Of a stretch of 64,000 nucleotides of DNA, positions 17,030-30,326 are shown piece by piece (the stretch's first letter is position 1; each line of letters begins with the position of its first letter). The position numbers and the translations under genes were made by a program. Below the pieces are notes generated by a model, which saw only the letters and a program-made list of their open reading frames with translations, was not told where the DNA came from and ran no database searches. The stretch comes from Artemisia argyi (Eukaryota > Streptophyta > Magnoliopsida > Asterales > Asteraceae), in the NCBI GenBank assembly GCA_030686995.1, contig CM060702.1:69159440-69223439 (forward strand), written 5' to 3'.

Positions 17030-17545
17030 TACAGAATTAAAGGCTAGAAATACAAATAGTTAAATTGCGAATCTCATGTTTAACACGATTCTCTTACACA
17101 GGTCGATTTCCGGTTTACAACAGCCAAAGCATAGCATACTGCATACGGTATACTTTAGTGCATGCAATGGATGTTACTAACCATAAAAGGTTTGAAATCG
17201 GTTGTTAAATGGCATAGTTAATTAATCTAATATTATAGGGATAATCGGTTGTTGGTATATTGAGTGTCTTTGTTTGTATTTTGCTCTTTGTTAGTTATAT
17301 ATGTTGTCTTTCAAAAAAGATGATACTGTAACAAAATAAATTCTCAAACCAATAATATGTCCAAAAACAAAATTAAAGCCGTTCAATCACGTTATCGTTA
17401 GACAAGTCTCCCTACATTGACGTTGATTTATCCAAATTTTGTTAGCTAGCCGTTGACTTCTTTTAACATAAATTAGTTATACCAAATTCACCAATTACCA
17501 ATATAGCATTCTAGATCCAATCATTCACATAAAGTGTCTAAACAC
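17030..17545. other. Upstream region of the PNP-like gene
   Basis: AT-rich DNA expected to hold the promoter of the gene starting at 17546. I could not identify a convincing TATA box or other specific element. Confidence 0.4.
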
Positions 17546-20500
17546 ATGGCTATGAGTCGTCTTCCACATCTCCAATTTTTTCTCCCCTTCCTCCTCCTCA
17601 TAATCTTTCCTCATCCTTCGTATGCCGAAGTTGGCACTTCCGCGCAATATAGTCCACCATTCTTACGTAAGTTATCTATCTATCTGTCTATATTTTAGAC
17701 CGGTACCGGATCTCTAAAAAAAAAAAAAAAACATTTTCGCATACACCATATATAACAAACTCCTTAAATTCATTTTTCTAGAAGTGTTACTTATATGTAC
17801 AAATATAGTACGTACTTTCGTGTATGCATAGGCTAATTAAGGGTACATGTCTATATGAACATGTTCAAGTGCTAATATTTTGATTGTATAATGAAACAGC
17901 AACCGCATGTTATGGCTACGATTCTGGCCAGTTTCCATCTAGCAACTTATTCGCGGCTGCTGGTGATGGAATATGGGACAATGGAGCTGCGTGTGGGCGG
18001 CAGTATTTAGTAAAATGTATAAGCGCGACCGAGCCTGGGACATGTGTTGTCGGGCAGGTGATTCAAGTTAGAATAGTGGATTTTGCGCTAACCTCGGCTT
18101 CTCCTCCTTCGTTAGAAGGAACCACCATGGTTTTGTCCGATACCGCATTTGGGACTATTGCAAATTCTACAGCTAAATCGATTAATATCGAGTTCCAACA
18201 GTATGTTTAATCTCTATCTCTAAATTTGAAATTTATTTACTTTTAGATATTACCGTTTAGATATCAACTACTACGTATTGTTTTGCACATTTTATTTCTT
18301 TTACAACAGCTCATAGAACTAAGAAAAAAAATGGGCTTTTATTTTTATTTTTATTTTTAATAAATAATTGATGTGTTTACCTTGTGAATTTGGATCATGA
18401 GTTTCTAATACGTACATACCAAGTAACTAAAACTTTTAAAACAGACACAAATTACTAAATTAGTATAACAAAAAATGCTTGTTAACTTTTTTTGATAATG
18501 GCTTTTAAAACAATCCACGTGAACATATTTTATCCTTCAAAAGAATTAAGGTCCTCGTAACTATTTTTTTAATTATCCATTCGGATTTCGGAAGACTTTC
18601 TTCTAGAATCTATTTTTTATCCTTCACATGTTCACAATCTTTATAAGTCTTGAATTAATTTGTTTTTCTTTTCATCAGTCGCTCGTGTTCTTAAGACATC
18701 CATTCTGATTTTATAAAAGTCCGAATAGATTTAAAAACTTGTAAATAATAGTGAGAAATCATTTAAAGTTTTGTGACATGAAGAGATCTAAGATATTAAA
18801 TTTTTTCATAACTTAATGCATATGAATTTTGTTTGGTGTTTATAAAGCTTTAAGAAGTTTAAACTAGTAAAGATAAGGTTCATAAAACATATAGATTTAT
18901 CAATCAATGTTATGACATAATTATAAACTTTTCTAAAAGTTTATCATAATGGATGATGTTAGCTTTATGTGTAGAGTTGCCATTTTGTTTAAAAACTTTT
19001 TAATGCTTTATTAATTAGTTTAATTATTAAAATTAGTCCCTAACGTTCTAACTTGATTAATAAGCATGCATGTTTATCATTCAATGTTATAATTAGTGTC
19101 GAATTATTCCTTTAATTTCTTATTGCAAACTCGTGATTAAGCAATCTTTGACTAACTTTTATGAAAGTTATGAAGCGGAAGTGAAATATGATTTTATTGA
19201 TAGTGAATTTGTTACAAATGAAGAAGATATCATCTTCTATTTATACAGAAGTAAAAAACTTAAGCTACTAACTAACTGTCTTAGTAACTAATAACGAAAT
19301 TATGAACTAATATTACAATATTTACATATTAGGTCCTTGGACTTTATGACTTGTAACTTGATTATCCTCATAGTTCCATATCCCCCCTCAAGTTGGAGCT
19401 GTTGAAAGACCCAACTTGGCAGCAAGAGTAGAGTGATGAACTTTGTTGAGTGCCTTTGTCATAATGTCAGCTAATTGAAGATGAGATGGATTAAAAGCAG
19501 TTTGGAGAAATCCATCTTGAATCTTTTCTCTGGTAAAGTGACAATCAATGTCCAAATGTTTTGTTCTGTCATGGAAACATGGATTTGCTGCTATTTGTTG
19601 TGCTGACTTGTTGTCACAGAAAAGAGTTATGGGTAATTTGACTGGAATGTGAAGGTCTTTCAGTAAAAATGATAACCATAAAAGTTCACAAGTGGTAGTT
19701 GCCATACTCCTATATTCAGCCTCAGTGGATGATCTGCTTACTGTTGCTTGCTTTTTAGTCTTCCAAGAAACCAGAGAATGACCAATGAAGATACAATATC
19801 CAGTCAAAGACTTTCTTGTCATAACACAAGATGCCCAGTCAGCATAAGTGAATCCAGTAACTTGTAAATGAGGTTGAATTGGATAAAAGAGACCTTTAGA
19901 AGCAGTTCCTTTGAGGTATTTGAGGAGATGAAGAGCTGCTTGCATGTGCACATCCTTTGGAGAAGAAACAAACTGGTTCAAGTGTTGCACAACATAAGAT
20001 ATGTCTGGTCTGGTCATGGTGAGATATAAAAGTCTGCCAACTAATCTTCTATAAGCACCAGGATCAAACAAAGGTGTGCCTTTATCCAGAGAAAGTTTGA
20101 GATTAGTGGGAAGAGGAGAAGGATTTGGTTTAGCTGTAGTGAGGCCTGCATCAGTGAGCAAGTCTAGAATGTACTTTCTCTGATTCAAGTGAGTCCCAAG
20201 TGCTGTTTTACAGATCTCAATGCCAAGAAAATATTTAGCCAAACCAAGATCTTTGATGGTGAATTTATCATCAAGAGCAGTCTTTAAAGTTGTAATTTCT
20301 TGAGGTGAGTTACCTGTGATGAGAATATCATCCACATACACTAGAGCTGCTGCAAAGGACTCACCTTGAACCTTAACAAACAATGAGTAATCATGTTTTG
20401 ACTGTGTGTATCCCATATTGACTAAAAACTTGGTTAACTCATGGTTCCATTGTCTGGAAGCCTGTTTGAGGCCATAAAGAGACTTGTTTAACTTGCACAC

Positions 20501-23500
20501 TTGACCAGGTTGAGCTTTGGTGTAACCTTCTGGAGGAAGCATATATATTTCTTCATCAATATACCCATGAAGGAAGGCATTATTGATATCCAATTGGTGT
20601 AGATCCCACTGTTTTGCTGTAGCAATTGCAATTAAAACTCTAACTGTGGCAAGCTTGGCAACTGGTGAAAAAGTGTGTTTGTAATCAAGTCCCTCCTTTT
20701 GGTTATAACCCCTGATAACTAACCTTGCTTTCAACCTATCCACTGTCCCATTGGATTTATATTTGGTTTTGAAAGCCCATTTGGAGGTAAGAGGTTTATG
20801 TCCTTGTGGTAAGGTGGTAACAATCCATGTTTCATTAGTTTCAAGAGCATCAAGTTCTTTATCTATGGCTTTCTTCCAACCAGGAATTTTAGCAGCTTGT
20901 TGGTAAGTTGTGGGTTCAGGGACAGTAAAGACATTTGCCAAGAAAGCAATGTGAGATTGAGGTACCCCATGAAATTCAGAGAAAGCAAAAAGAGGGTAAT
21001 GAGTTGTTGATTTAGAACCAGTTGAAGTTAGAAAATCCTTTAACCAGGTTGGTCTACTTGACTGTCTAGTAGACCTCCTAGTAGGTGGTGGTGGATCTGG
21101 TGGATCATGATTTGTGGGATTGGTTGTAGTTTCAGCTGATGTGAGAGGAATGGTTGGGATAGGAATATGTTGAACTGGTGTGTCAGGGTTATGAACATCA
21201 TTATCTATTTCCATATCCCCAAATGTTGGATATTCATGTGTAACAGCTATGGGTGTGGATGATGAACTAGAATTCTTAAATGGGAAAACTGTTTCCTCAA
21301 ACACAACATCTCTGCTAGTGAAAACCTCTTTTGACTGTAAATTGTACAACTTATAGCCTTTTTGATTTGAGGGATATCCCAATAGAATACACTTAATTCC
21401 CCTATTATCAAATTTGTCCTTATGAGGTGTTGTCACAGCTGCATAGCACAAGCATCCTATGACTCTAAGATGGTCATAAACAGGTGGAATGCCAAACAAT
21501 TTCTCAAAAGGTGTTTTCCATCCCAATACTTCAACTGGCATTTTATTGATCAAGTATGCTGCAGCTAATACACAATCTCCCCAAAAACTTATTGGTAAAT
21601 TGGCATGTAACCTTATACTTCTAGCAGTATCCAAAAGGTGCCTATGTTTTCTTTCTACAACACCATTTTGTTGTGGTGTGTATACCATTGATCTTTGACG
21701 TAGGATACCTTTGGACTGAAAAAGAGAGCTACATAAACCATTTACTACTTCTGTTCCATTATCAGATCTTATTGTCTTAACCTTTGTGTGAAAGTGAGTC
21801 TCCACATAAGCCAAGAATGAACTTAGTATGCCACTAATTTGGTCTTTTGTGTGAACTAAATAGACCCATGTAGCTCTGGTGTGATCATCCACAATGGTAA
21901 AGAAATAGTGTGCACCATTCAATGCTGAATGCTTATAAGGCCCCCATAAATCCACATGAATCAAGTCAAAACAACTAGAAGCTATAGTGGTACTTTTGGG
22001 AAATGGCAATCTATGATGTTTAGACAACATACAACATTCACAAGTGAATGAATCATTTCTTAAGATCTTACATTCAGGAATATGAACAAGCTTTGAAACA
22101 GAGGTATGACCAAGTCTCTCATGAAAAATCTTAAGATCTACTGAATGTTTAGCTACAGAATTGCTAAAAGCTTTATTTTCTGCACTCACTGAAGGAATAA
22201 ACTTGGAGTAAGTATTACAGAAGGCTGAGACAGCTGCATCAAAGGTTGCTTGATCAAGAGTAGGTTTGCAAATGTACAAGCACTTGGAACCTTTGCCAAC
22301 AGCAACTATTTGCTTAGTGGTAAGGTCCTGAAACATAAAATCATTTGGGTAGAAGTGAGCAGCTAGGTTTTTGGTTTGAATAAGCTTGCTAACAGAGAGC
22401 AAATTAAGCTGAAAATCAGGGACATAGAACACATCTGTGAGGATCAATGAGGGAGTGATTTGAACCTCACCCACAATAGTTACAGCTATAGATCTTCCAT
22501 CAGGTAAATGAACAATAATTGGGTGTTGTAAATATCTATGACTTATGAAAAGGTTTAGATGTGGTGACATATGGTCTGATGCACCAGTATCACTTACCCA
22601 ATCTATCTTAATATTCATATCAGGGTGACAAAAGAGAGCAAATGAGGCAGTGAAACATGATAATATACCTGCATGTGCATTGCTTGCAGGCCCTTTACCA
22701 TCTTCCACCCCTCCTTTACCTTTGAAAAGCTTCATCATTTCCTGACAAACAGCTGCCACTAACTTTTGATCCACAACACCATTATGAGTCATACTCACCT
22801 CATTTTCATATCCCATATCAAAAGGACTATCTCCATGAAAATGCTCATCAAAACCAGAATTTACATGAGCAGCAAGCCTATTGTTCTTCTTGGCCTTTTT
22901 ACCTTTGTACCAATCAGGATAACCCAATCTTTCAAAACACTGCTCAAACAAATGTCCTTCTTGACCACAGTTGGTGCAAACCTTCTTTACATCATTTCTT
23001 GATTCATTCTTTGTTTCATTTCTGTTATTCCTATTGTCTCTCCTTCCTGTATTGCTATTCTTATTGTTCATGTTAGCAAAGAAAGCAGTTGGTTCAAAAG
23101 ACTGATTAGTGATTTGCTTTTGTTTCTCAATCTGTTGAACAATGTAATATGCCTTGTTTACAGTTGGAAGGGGATCCATGGCCAGTATTTGACTTCTCAC
23201 AGATTCATATTCATCACTCAATTTCATCAAGAATTGAATCAACTTAGTATTACTATCTCTTAAAGCAAACTTTTCAAGAACAGAACAAGAACATTCTCTC
23301 ATTTTTCCACAATTACAAGTGGGCATTCCATTGATGTTTTGCAACTCATCCCAACATTTCTTCAACTTATTGAAATAAGCTGCAATAGAGAGATTACCTT
23401 GGCTGATTTTGCTTAATTCCCTTTCCAATTGGTATACAAGTGGACCATTGCTCTGTCCATATCTTTCCCCAATTTCTCTCCATAATTCATAAGCAGATTG

Positions 23501-24363
23501 AGAATACAAGAATGCATCAGATAACTCAGTAACCATAGAATTCAATATCCAACATGTCACCATGTAATCACACCTAATCCATCTCTGCAATTCTTCAGTA
23601 CCAATTGGAGGTCGACCACAAGAACCATCTATGAACCCTAGTTTCAACTTAGCACCTAAAGCCATCTTAATGTTCCTACTCCATCCATGAAAGTTACTTC
23701 CATTGAATTGAGTGTTGGTTAAAACCATTCCAGGATGATCTGAAGAAGCAATGAATAACGGATCATTAAGTGTGTTATTGGTTGGATTCATTGAAGTGGT
23801 GGTTGAATTCATGAAACTGTTGTTAAGTGGGGGAAAGTTTTCTTGATTTAGTGGTGTTGAAGATGAAGTTGCCATTGATGACGTAAGCAAAAGCTTAAAA
23901 ATAACCGTCAGTAACAGAAAATTGATCAGGATCTTGATCAAAACAATGGCATGTAATAGTAATTGAATGAACTAACTCACTTTAATCAGATCAACAACTA
24001 ATTGAACTGATTAAGTTTCAATATGAATCACAAAATTAGGGTTTGATCAAGAGACTGTGCTCTGATACCATATGAAAGTTATGAAGCAGAAGTGAAATAT
24101 GATTTTATTGATAGTGAATTTGTTACAAATGAAGAAGATATCATCTTCTATTTATACAGAAGTAAAAAACTTAAGCTACTAACTAACTGTCTTAGTAACT
24201 AATAACGGAATTATGAACTAATATTACAATATTTACATATTAGGTCCTTGGACTTTATGACTTGTAACTTGATTATCCTCATAGTTCCATAACTTTACTG
24301 TTACTACGTATTATTTAGTATTATTGATTTTTTTTCTTTCAAAATTATATATGCAGGATATAA
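17546..24363 (+). CDS. Plant natriuretic peptide / EG45-like domain protein
   Basis: The three coding exons are 17546-17666, 17900-18200 and 24357-24363, all GT-AG and in phase, giving 142 aa. Residues 1-27 form a signal peptide (hydrophobic FFLPFLLLIIF core, SYA cleavage), so the product is secreted. The mature part carries the expansin-like double-psi beta-barrel core: CYGYD, NLFAAAGDGIWDNGAACG, the VKC and GTC cysteines, IQVRIVD and TMVLSDTAFGTIAN, ending INIEFQQI. These motifs match PNP-A/EG45-like proteins, small apoplastic proteins linked to water and ion balance and stress signalling, without expansin wall-loosening activity. The last exon contributes only seven coding bases (end of Gln, Ile, stop). 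Intron 2 is 6.2 kb because a copia element (19160-24291) lies in it in the opposite orientation. The first ATG gives the best signal peptide; the next Met is two codons later. Confidence 0.85.
19160..19380 (-). repeat. 3' LTR of the copia element
   Basis: It is identical to the 5' LTR (24071-24291) except for G/A in 'aagcggaag' and A/G in 'aacgaaatt'. The polypurine tract TGAGGGGGGA (minus strand) just inside it also supplies the pol stop codon. Confidence 0.95.
19388..23875 (-). CDS. Copia gag-pol polyprotein, intact
   Basis: A single uninterrupted frame of 1495 aa from the Met at 23875 (MATSSSTPLNQ); the frame also extends upstream to 23941, but that leader is hydrophobic and atypical. Order, with rough positions: gag_3-type capsid region (60-240), CCHC zinc knuckle CTNCGQEGHLFEQC (about 298), aspartic protease DTGASDHM (428), integrase zinc domain HERLGH...CECC (585-620), integrase core with DLWGPY (643), SDNGTE (707) and VVERKHR (740), reverse transcriptase with YVDDILI (1180), and RNase H with SSTEAEYRSMA (1387). 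Integrase before reverse transcriptase defines Ty1-copia; the sequence is RE1-like. No stop or frameshift and all catalytic motifs kept. The product would form cytoplasmic virus-like particles that reverse-transcribe the element. Confidence 0.95.
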   Translation of the reverse strand: MATSSSTPLNQENFPPLNNSFMNSTTTSMNPTNNTLNDPLFIASSDHPGMVLTNTQFNGSNFHGWSRNIKMALGAKLKLGFIDGSCGRPPIGTEELQRWIRCDYMVTCWILNSMVTELSDAFLYSQSAYELWREIGERYGQSNGPLVYQLERELSKISQGNLSIAAYFNKLKKCWDELQNINGMPTCNCGKMRECSCSVLEKFALRDSNTKLIQFLMKLSDEYESVRSQILAMDPLPTVNKAYYIVQQIEKQKQITNQSFEPTAFFANMNNKNSNTGRRDNRNNRNETKNESRNDVKKVCTNCGQEGHLFEQCFERLGYPDWYKGKKAKKNNRLAAHVNSGFDEHFHGDSPFDMGYENEVSMTHNGVVDQKLVAAVCQEMMKLFKGKGGVEDGKGPASNAHAGILSCFTASFALFCHPDMNIKIDWVSDTGASDHMSPHLNLFISHRYLQHPIIVHLPDGRSIAVTIVGEVQITPSLILTDVFYVPDFQLNLLSVSKLIQTKNLAAHFYPNDFMFQDLTTKQIVAVGKGSKCLYICKPTLDQATFDAAVSAFCNTYSKFIPSVSAENKAFSNSVAKHSVDLKIFHERLGHTSVSKLVHIPECKILRNDSFTCECCMLSKHHRLPFPKSTTIASSCFDLIHVDLWGPYKHSALNGAHYFFTIVDDHTRATWVYLVHTKDQISGILSSFLAYVETHFHTKVKTIRSDNGTEVVNGLCSSLFQSKGILRQRSMVYTPQQNGVVERKHRHLLDTARSIRLHANLPISFWGDCVLAAAYLINKMPVEVLGWKTPFEKLFGIPPVYDHLRVIGCLCYAAVTTPHKDKFDNRGIKCILLGYPSNQKGYKLYNLQSKEVFTSRDVVFEETVFPFKNSSSSSTPIAVTHEYPTFGDMEIDNDVHNPDTPVQHIPIPTIPLTSAETTTNPTNHDPPDPPPPTRRSTRQSSRPTWLKDFLTSTGSKSTTHYPLFAFSEFHGVPQSHIAFLANVFTVPEPTTYQQAAKIPGWKKAIDKELDALETNETWIVTTLPQGHKPLTSKWAFKTKYKSNGTVDRLKARLVIRGYNQKEGLDYKHTFSPVAKLATVRVLIAIATAKQWDLHQLDINNAFLHGYIDEEIYMLPPEGYTKAQPGQVCKLNKSLYGLKQASRQWNHELTKFLVNMGYTQSKHDYSLFVKVQGESFAAALVYVDDILITGNSPQEITTLKTALDDKFTIKDLGLAKYFLGIEICKTALGTHLNQRKYILDLLTDAGLTTAKPNPSPLPTNLKLSLDKGTPLFDPGAYRRLVGRLLYLTMTRPDISYVVQHLNQFVSSPKDVHMQAALHLLKYLKGTASKGLFYPIQPHLQVTGFTYADWASCVMTRKSLTGYCIFIGHSLVSWKTKKQATVSRSSTEAEYRSMATTTCELLWLSFLLKDLHIPVKLPITLFCDNKSAQQIAANPCFHDRTKHLDIDCHFTREKIQDGFLQTAFNPSHLQLADIMTKALNKVHHSTLAAKLGLSTAPT
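24059..24070 (-). promoter_or_regulatory. Primer-binding site (initiator tRNA-Met)
   Basis: On the minus strand TGGTATCAGAGC immediately follows the 5' LTR. It is the standard copia site complementary to the 3' end of initiator tRNA-Met. Confidence 0.9.
24071..24291 (-). repeat. 5' LTR of the copia element
   Basis: The 221-bp LTR directly abuts the primer-binding site and is flanked on its outer side by the ACTTT target duplication. It should contain the promoter driving leftward transcription, antisense to the host gene. Confidence 0.95.
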
Positions 24364-24473
24364 CACGTTTGATTGGTACAGAAGAGATGGTGTGTCCTCT
24401 TGGATAGGCAAGGAAACGTGCATAAAGGTTACATTGCTTTCTACATTGTACTATTTTTATATGCGGAGTAGTT

Positions 24474-25405
24474 CACTACAATAAAACAGGGAACGGGCGA
24501 GGAACTTTTGGCGAGGACACGTTTATCCTCGCCAAAATTCATCAACGTTGATTATCATTTTGTTAGGTTAAGAATTGTAAGCATTTTTTTTTTAATATAT
24601 AATTATATATATTTAGTTTGTATTTGCATGTGAAGTGGAATTTATGAGGGTTGCTCATTGATTGAATGATTGTTGAATGAATAGTTTGATTATATGCATG
24701 GATCATGGATGTATCAATTAAACGAAGTTTCTTGCTTCATTCCTATCTTTGAATGTTTCTTCAAATTAATAGTGCAAGCAGGCCATACCTCATAACCAAA
24801 GTGGACTTTGTACCGGATATTTTGCTAAGAGACAACTATGATTTTAGATATATGTCAGTTTAATAACTCATGTGTTTTTTAGTGTGACAGTGTGACTAAT
24901 ACATTTCAAACGCATATAGTATTAGTTAATGCATCTAGAACTAGAATAACACATACGTTGACATATTGTATTTATCTATAGTTTCTTTTCACCTTTTTAT
25001 AAGCTCCGTATGGTTCACATACAAAGTCATGTTTCATACTTGGACTACCTTAGAATCTAAAATTGACGATTCCGATCCTACATGGCTTTGATTTATTTGC
25101 AATTCTTTAAATATTATCATTATTATGTATCAAAACCGATCTAGCCTTTAGGGAGGATTACATAAATTTTTGTTGAGGACTTCATTTTTCTCTATCTTTT
25201 AGTTTCCAAGTTACAATCCTTCCTCGATCGATCTTATTACTCGTATCATTTGTGCACAACCAGCCATGATGTCCGTGTGTTAGTCGTCCATGATGTCCGT
25301 GTGTTAGTCATTGTATACTATTCAAGTAAACTATAAGAAAAAGGAGAACACATTACGAACCTTTTAGCGAAGACACCAATGTCCTCGCCAAAAGTCACAA
25401 AATGA

Positions 25406-25442
<37 letters not shown>

Positions 25443-26520
25443 ACTTTAAGACTTTAACGGGATGGAAAAAATACTATATTTTCAATGTAAACATCATGTC
25501 CTCGCCTTCCCCAAGTTTTTCATTTTGGCTAATTCCTCCCATTTATTTTTTTTTCCGCCAAAGGTGCTAACCAAAGCAAAATTTAACCAAGTGTTTATGG
25601 TTTTGGTAAATACTTTTCACGAAGACATGTTATCGCCAAAAGTAATTATTCAAATGATATATGATTTAAATAAATTATAAATAATTTAAAATTTTAATAA
25701 TTTGACGAAGATATGTCTTTGCCAAAAGTAACTACAAAATGATTATAAATTGAACAAAAATGATTTCTTTAATTGAAAATGATTTAAATAGATTAAAAAT
25801 AATTCTAATTAAATTGAAATGATTCAAACTAATTATAAATGATTTTAAAATTTTTAACAAATTATAATTGATTTAAATTAAATAATAAATAATTTAAATA
25901 AATTATAAATGATTTCTAAATAATTTAAATTACTCTATGTACCAGATGATAAGACGGAAAACGAATGCGAACATATCACTTTCCGATAAACAATATGGCC
26001 ACTCAAATTATTTTAATTAACCGGACTCAGGGGTGCTTGGCAGCGGGGTTAAAGGGGGTGAGGAATGAGTAAGATATTTAAAAGGGCCCACATCACTCAA
26101 TATATGGTGCTTGGTTAAGGAGTGCAAAGATATTGATTACCCCGTAGTGGGTAATCAACCATTATAGAGTAAATTGGGAGGGGGGTAAGGTATTGATTAC
26201 CCACCTCACTTATTACTTTGCATTCCCTTTCCCTTCCACCACTTTCAACCAAGCGAGCCCTCATTTTAATTATATTCAACATCAATTAACACGTTCAAAT
26301 AAACAATCACTTAGATTAAAGTTAAGTACAAAATTAAACTATAGCTAATGAAAACTAATCCACAAGAAGGTTTTCCACGTCATTCATAAAGTTAAGCACC
26401 TCGATCATGTATTAGGGTTAATATTAATTCATCAAATAACATTCATTAGTTAACGAAGACCTTTGAAAATGACATATCCTTGCGAAAAGTCTTTAATGAG
26501 GACTTGTTAGGCATTCATTG
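24474..26520. repeat. Decayed CACTA-like (En/Spm) element with subterminal motif copies
   Basis: It starts with CACTACAATAAAACAGGG, close to the plant CACTA terminus. Variants of the palindromic motif 'gcgaggaca...tgtcctcgcc' recur at about 24510-24535, 25363-25392, 25490, 25617-25640, 25703-25727 and 26453-26495, some as 'gacgaagatatgtc'. Such repeats bind transposase near CACTA ends. No transposase ORF is visible and the far terminus was not identified. A 39-base A tract is at 25406-25439. A MITE (26030-26260) interrupts the region. Confidence 0.45.
26030..26260. mobile_element. Tourist/Harbinger-like MITE
   Basis: A 231-bp segment with inverted ends GGGGTGCTTGG / GGGCTCGCTTGG (read inward) and a 3-bp direct repeat TCA on each side (26027-26029 and 26261-26263). 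It has no coding capacity. The TSD is not the usual TWA, so classification is tentative. Confidence 0.5.
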
Positions 26521-26529
26521 GTTGGGATA

Positions 26530-27060
26530 TGGGGTTGTTCGGTTTATTCGGTTCGGTTAGTTCGGTTAAATGAATTATGAAGGACATGTGGTAGTGACGC
26601 AACTTCTGAGTAACAAAAATTTTCTGGGTCAAACCGAAAACCGAAACGAACCGAACTAGAATTCAACTGAACCGAACCGAACCGAACCGAACTGAAACTG
26701 AATTTGAATTCGGTTTGGTTTTTGGTTTGACCCGAATAACCTGAATTACACCATTATATATTTTTTAAAATTTAATTATATAGATTTTTGGCAAATAAAT
26801 TATTTCAAGTATAAAAAGTGTTTTTTTTATCAAGATAAAATTTTAATGGTTCTTTTGTGTATAAATATATAAAAAGTATATAGTTTATGTAAATTCGGTT
26901 TTCGGTTCATATAGCAAAAAATATAGCAAAAATCATGTCCAAAACGAAAATATTTTTAATTTGGTTCAATTTAGCTTTCGCAAATTCAGTTCGATTTGTT
27001 TTTTTCGGTTCAATTCAGTTTCGACTTTCGATTTATTTGGTTATTACTCAAACAATGCAC
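26530..27060. repeat. 'ggttcggtt' dispersed repeat
   Basis: Degenerate 'ttcggttcggtt' words on the left (26535-26575) and middle and their complements 'aaccgaaccg' (26630-26695) give a partly inverted structure, with a second 'ttcggtt' cluster at 26890-27050. It looks like an old non-coding DNA element; the ends and target duplication are unclear. Confidence 0.4.
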
Positions 27061-27079
27061 ACTCCTAGCACTTGTCCTC

Positions 27080-27087
27080 TATAAAAA
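27080..27087 (+). promoter_or_regulatory. TATA box of the uS11 gene
   Basis: TATAAAAA (within 'cctctataaaaaggcc') stands about 215 bp upstream of the ATG, with GC-richer flanks, as expected for a core promoter. Confidence 0.5.
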
Positions 27088-27170
27088 GGCCTCTCAAAGG
27101 CACCAAATAAAATAGTGGTCCGGGGCAAACTGTGTATTAGTTAGTTGGGTTTGGGTTGGACTTATTCGCA

Positions 27171-27176
27171 GGCCCA
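27171..27176 (+). promoter_or_regulatory. Site II-type element (GGCCCA)
   Basis: GGCCCA, about 90 bp downstream of the TATA box and 64 bp upstream of a telo-box. The site II/telo-box pair is characteristic of plant ribosomal-protein genes; placed after the TATA it may work in the leader. Confidence 0.4.
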
Positions 27177-27234
27177 AAAAAGTGTGAACCCAAAACGTTT
27201 GATTGTTACATAAACATAATAAGAAGATATGGTG

Positions 27235-27243
27235 AAACCCTAA
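27235..27243 (+). promoter_or_regulatory. Telo-box in the uS11 leader
   Basis: AAACCCTAA, 54 bp upstream of the ATG, within 'gaaaccctaaccctt'. It is typical of plant translation-apparatus genes. Confidence 0.55.
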
Positions 27244-27296
27244 CCCTTAACAACAACAAATTCACTCATCAGCAGAAAACTCCACGCCACGCCACC

Positions 27297-29286
<1,990 letters not shown>

Positions 29287-30326
29287 TCTCGCAATACCGA
29301 GCTGCATTTCCATATGGATTTTCGTATGGAGTTATGTTCACCAAGTTTGGTTTTCTGTTGCCATTTTGGTAGTTTAGATAATTTCTAGCATTGTGGCAAA
29401 CAATTTACAGTTATCGTCGTTCTTTCTGGATAGAGTATATGACGCTTTTTACAAGCTTTACTGTTTGACTCTTGTTTTGGTAATATCGTTGAATATGGTA
29501 AAAGAATGGGCAAGACTGGACATGTGGACTTGGTAGGTCTGGCTCGGCCTAACCTCTTGGCATTGCTGGTTTTTGTTTCGACCAGTCTTTGGTTAGACAA
29601 AGCTGAACGTCATTAATGTACAATATGGTGCATAAATAACCTCAAGGTTCTTTCTGCCACAAAAATACAGAAAAAGAACAGATTGTACAAAAGCTCACCA
29701 TCAATGTTCAATGTGTGGAATGCAAGTGAAAAAGGCAGCTTAGAATCTGATCATCCATACCTCACCGATTTGATTGTGTAGTGTAGCGAGCGAGTAAATT
29801 CCCTTTCTCCGATCATTTAACACTCAATTATTATTCATTTATATAGTTTTGAGACCTTGTACAAACATATCACATAAAACACGCGGCTTTTTCCCTACCA
29901 AACCTCAATTTTAAAATTCATCAAAACCTCGCCTCAGATTTACCGAGTAGCATATCATCAACTAGCAGGGTATTCGTGCGTCGCGGTGGCGGGTACATCG
30001 ACATTATAATTTTCAGCGAGAACTATTTTTTAGCTCTATATTTTACGATAAAATAACTTTACGGATGATGACATTTTAGTTTTGAATAATTTTAAACTAT
30101 AACAAGTTAACTCATATAAAAATTGTAGATTATCTATGTGTCGTTGTGACAATACAGAGACGGTAGCTGGTATATTATGGAGGTATTGGGTTAAAAGTAG
30201 ATAACAATGGACCGTAATTGCAAGTTATTTAAAAAAAATAATAATAAAAAAAAAAAAAAAAAAAAATACTATAGCGAATTTTAAAAATTACTTACACCAT
30301 GTTAAGAAAATTTAATTATAGATTAA
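29287..30326. other. 3' UTR and intergenic DNA
   Basis: Downstream of uS11, with no further gene recognised. At 29963 the sequence ctagcagggtattcgtgcgt resembles an inverted Helitron 3' end, but the hairpin is poor and no partner end was found. An A tract lies at about 30246-30266. Confidence 0.4.

Larger units (their letters stand above)
19160..24291 (-). mobile_element. Complete Ty1-copia LTR retrotransposon, young
   Basis: A full-length 5.13-kb element in minus orientation. The 221-bp LTRs at 19160-19380 and 24071-24291 begin TATGAAAG and end TTCCATA, and differ at two positions. The target duplication is ACTTT (19155-19159 and 24292-24296). The primer-binding site TGGTATCAGAGC directly abuts the 5' LTR and a G-rich polypurine tract abuts the 3' LTR. 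The single gag-pol frame is intact. All parts needed for retrotransposition are present, so recent activity is likely. Confidence 0.95.

Noticed and set aside
15597..17047. Gly/Ser/Thr-rich open frames in the hAT MITE cluster
   Set aside because: Translations of degenerate GC-rich non-coding repeat interiors; they cross element boundaries.
29963..30000. Helitron-like inverted 3' end (ctagcagggtattcg)
   Set aside because: The hairpin is weak and no TC-type partner end was found within the next several hundred bases.
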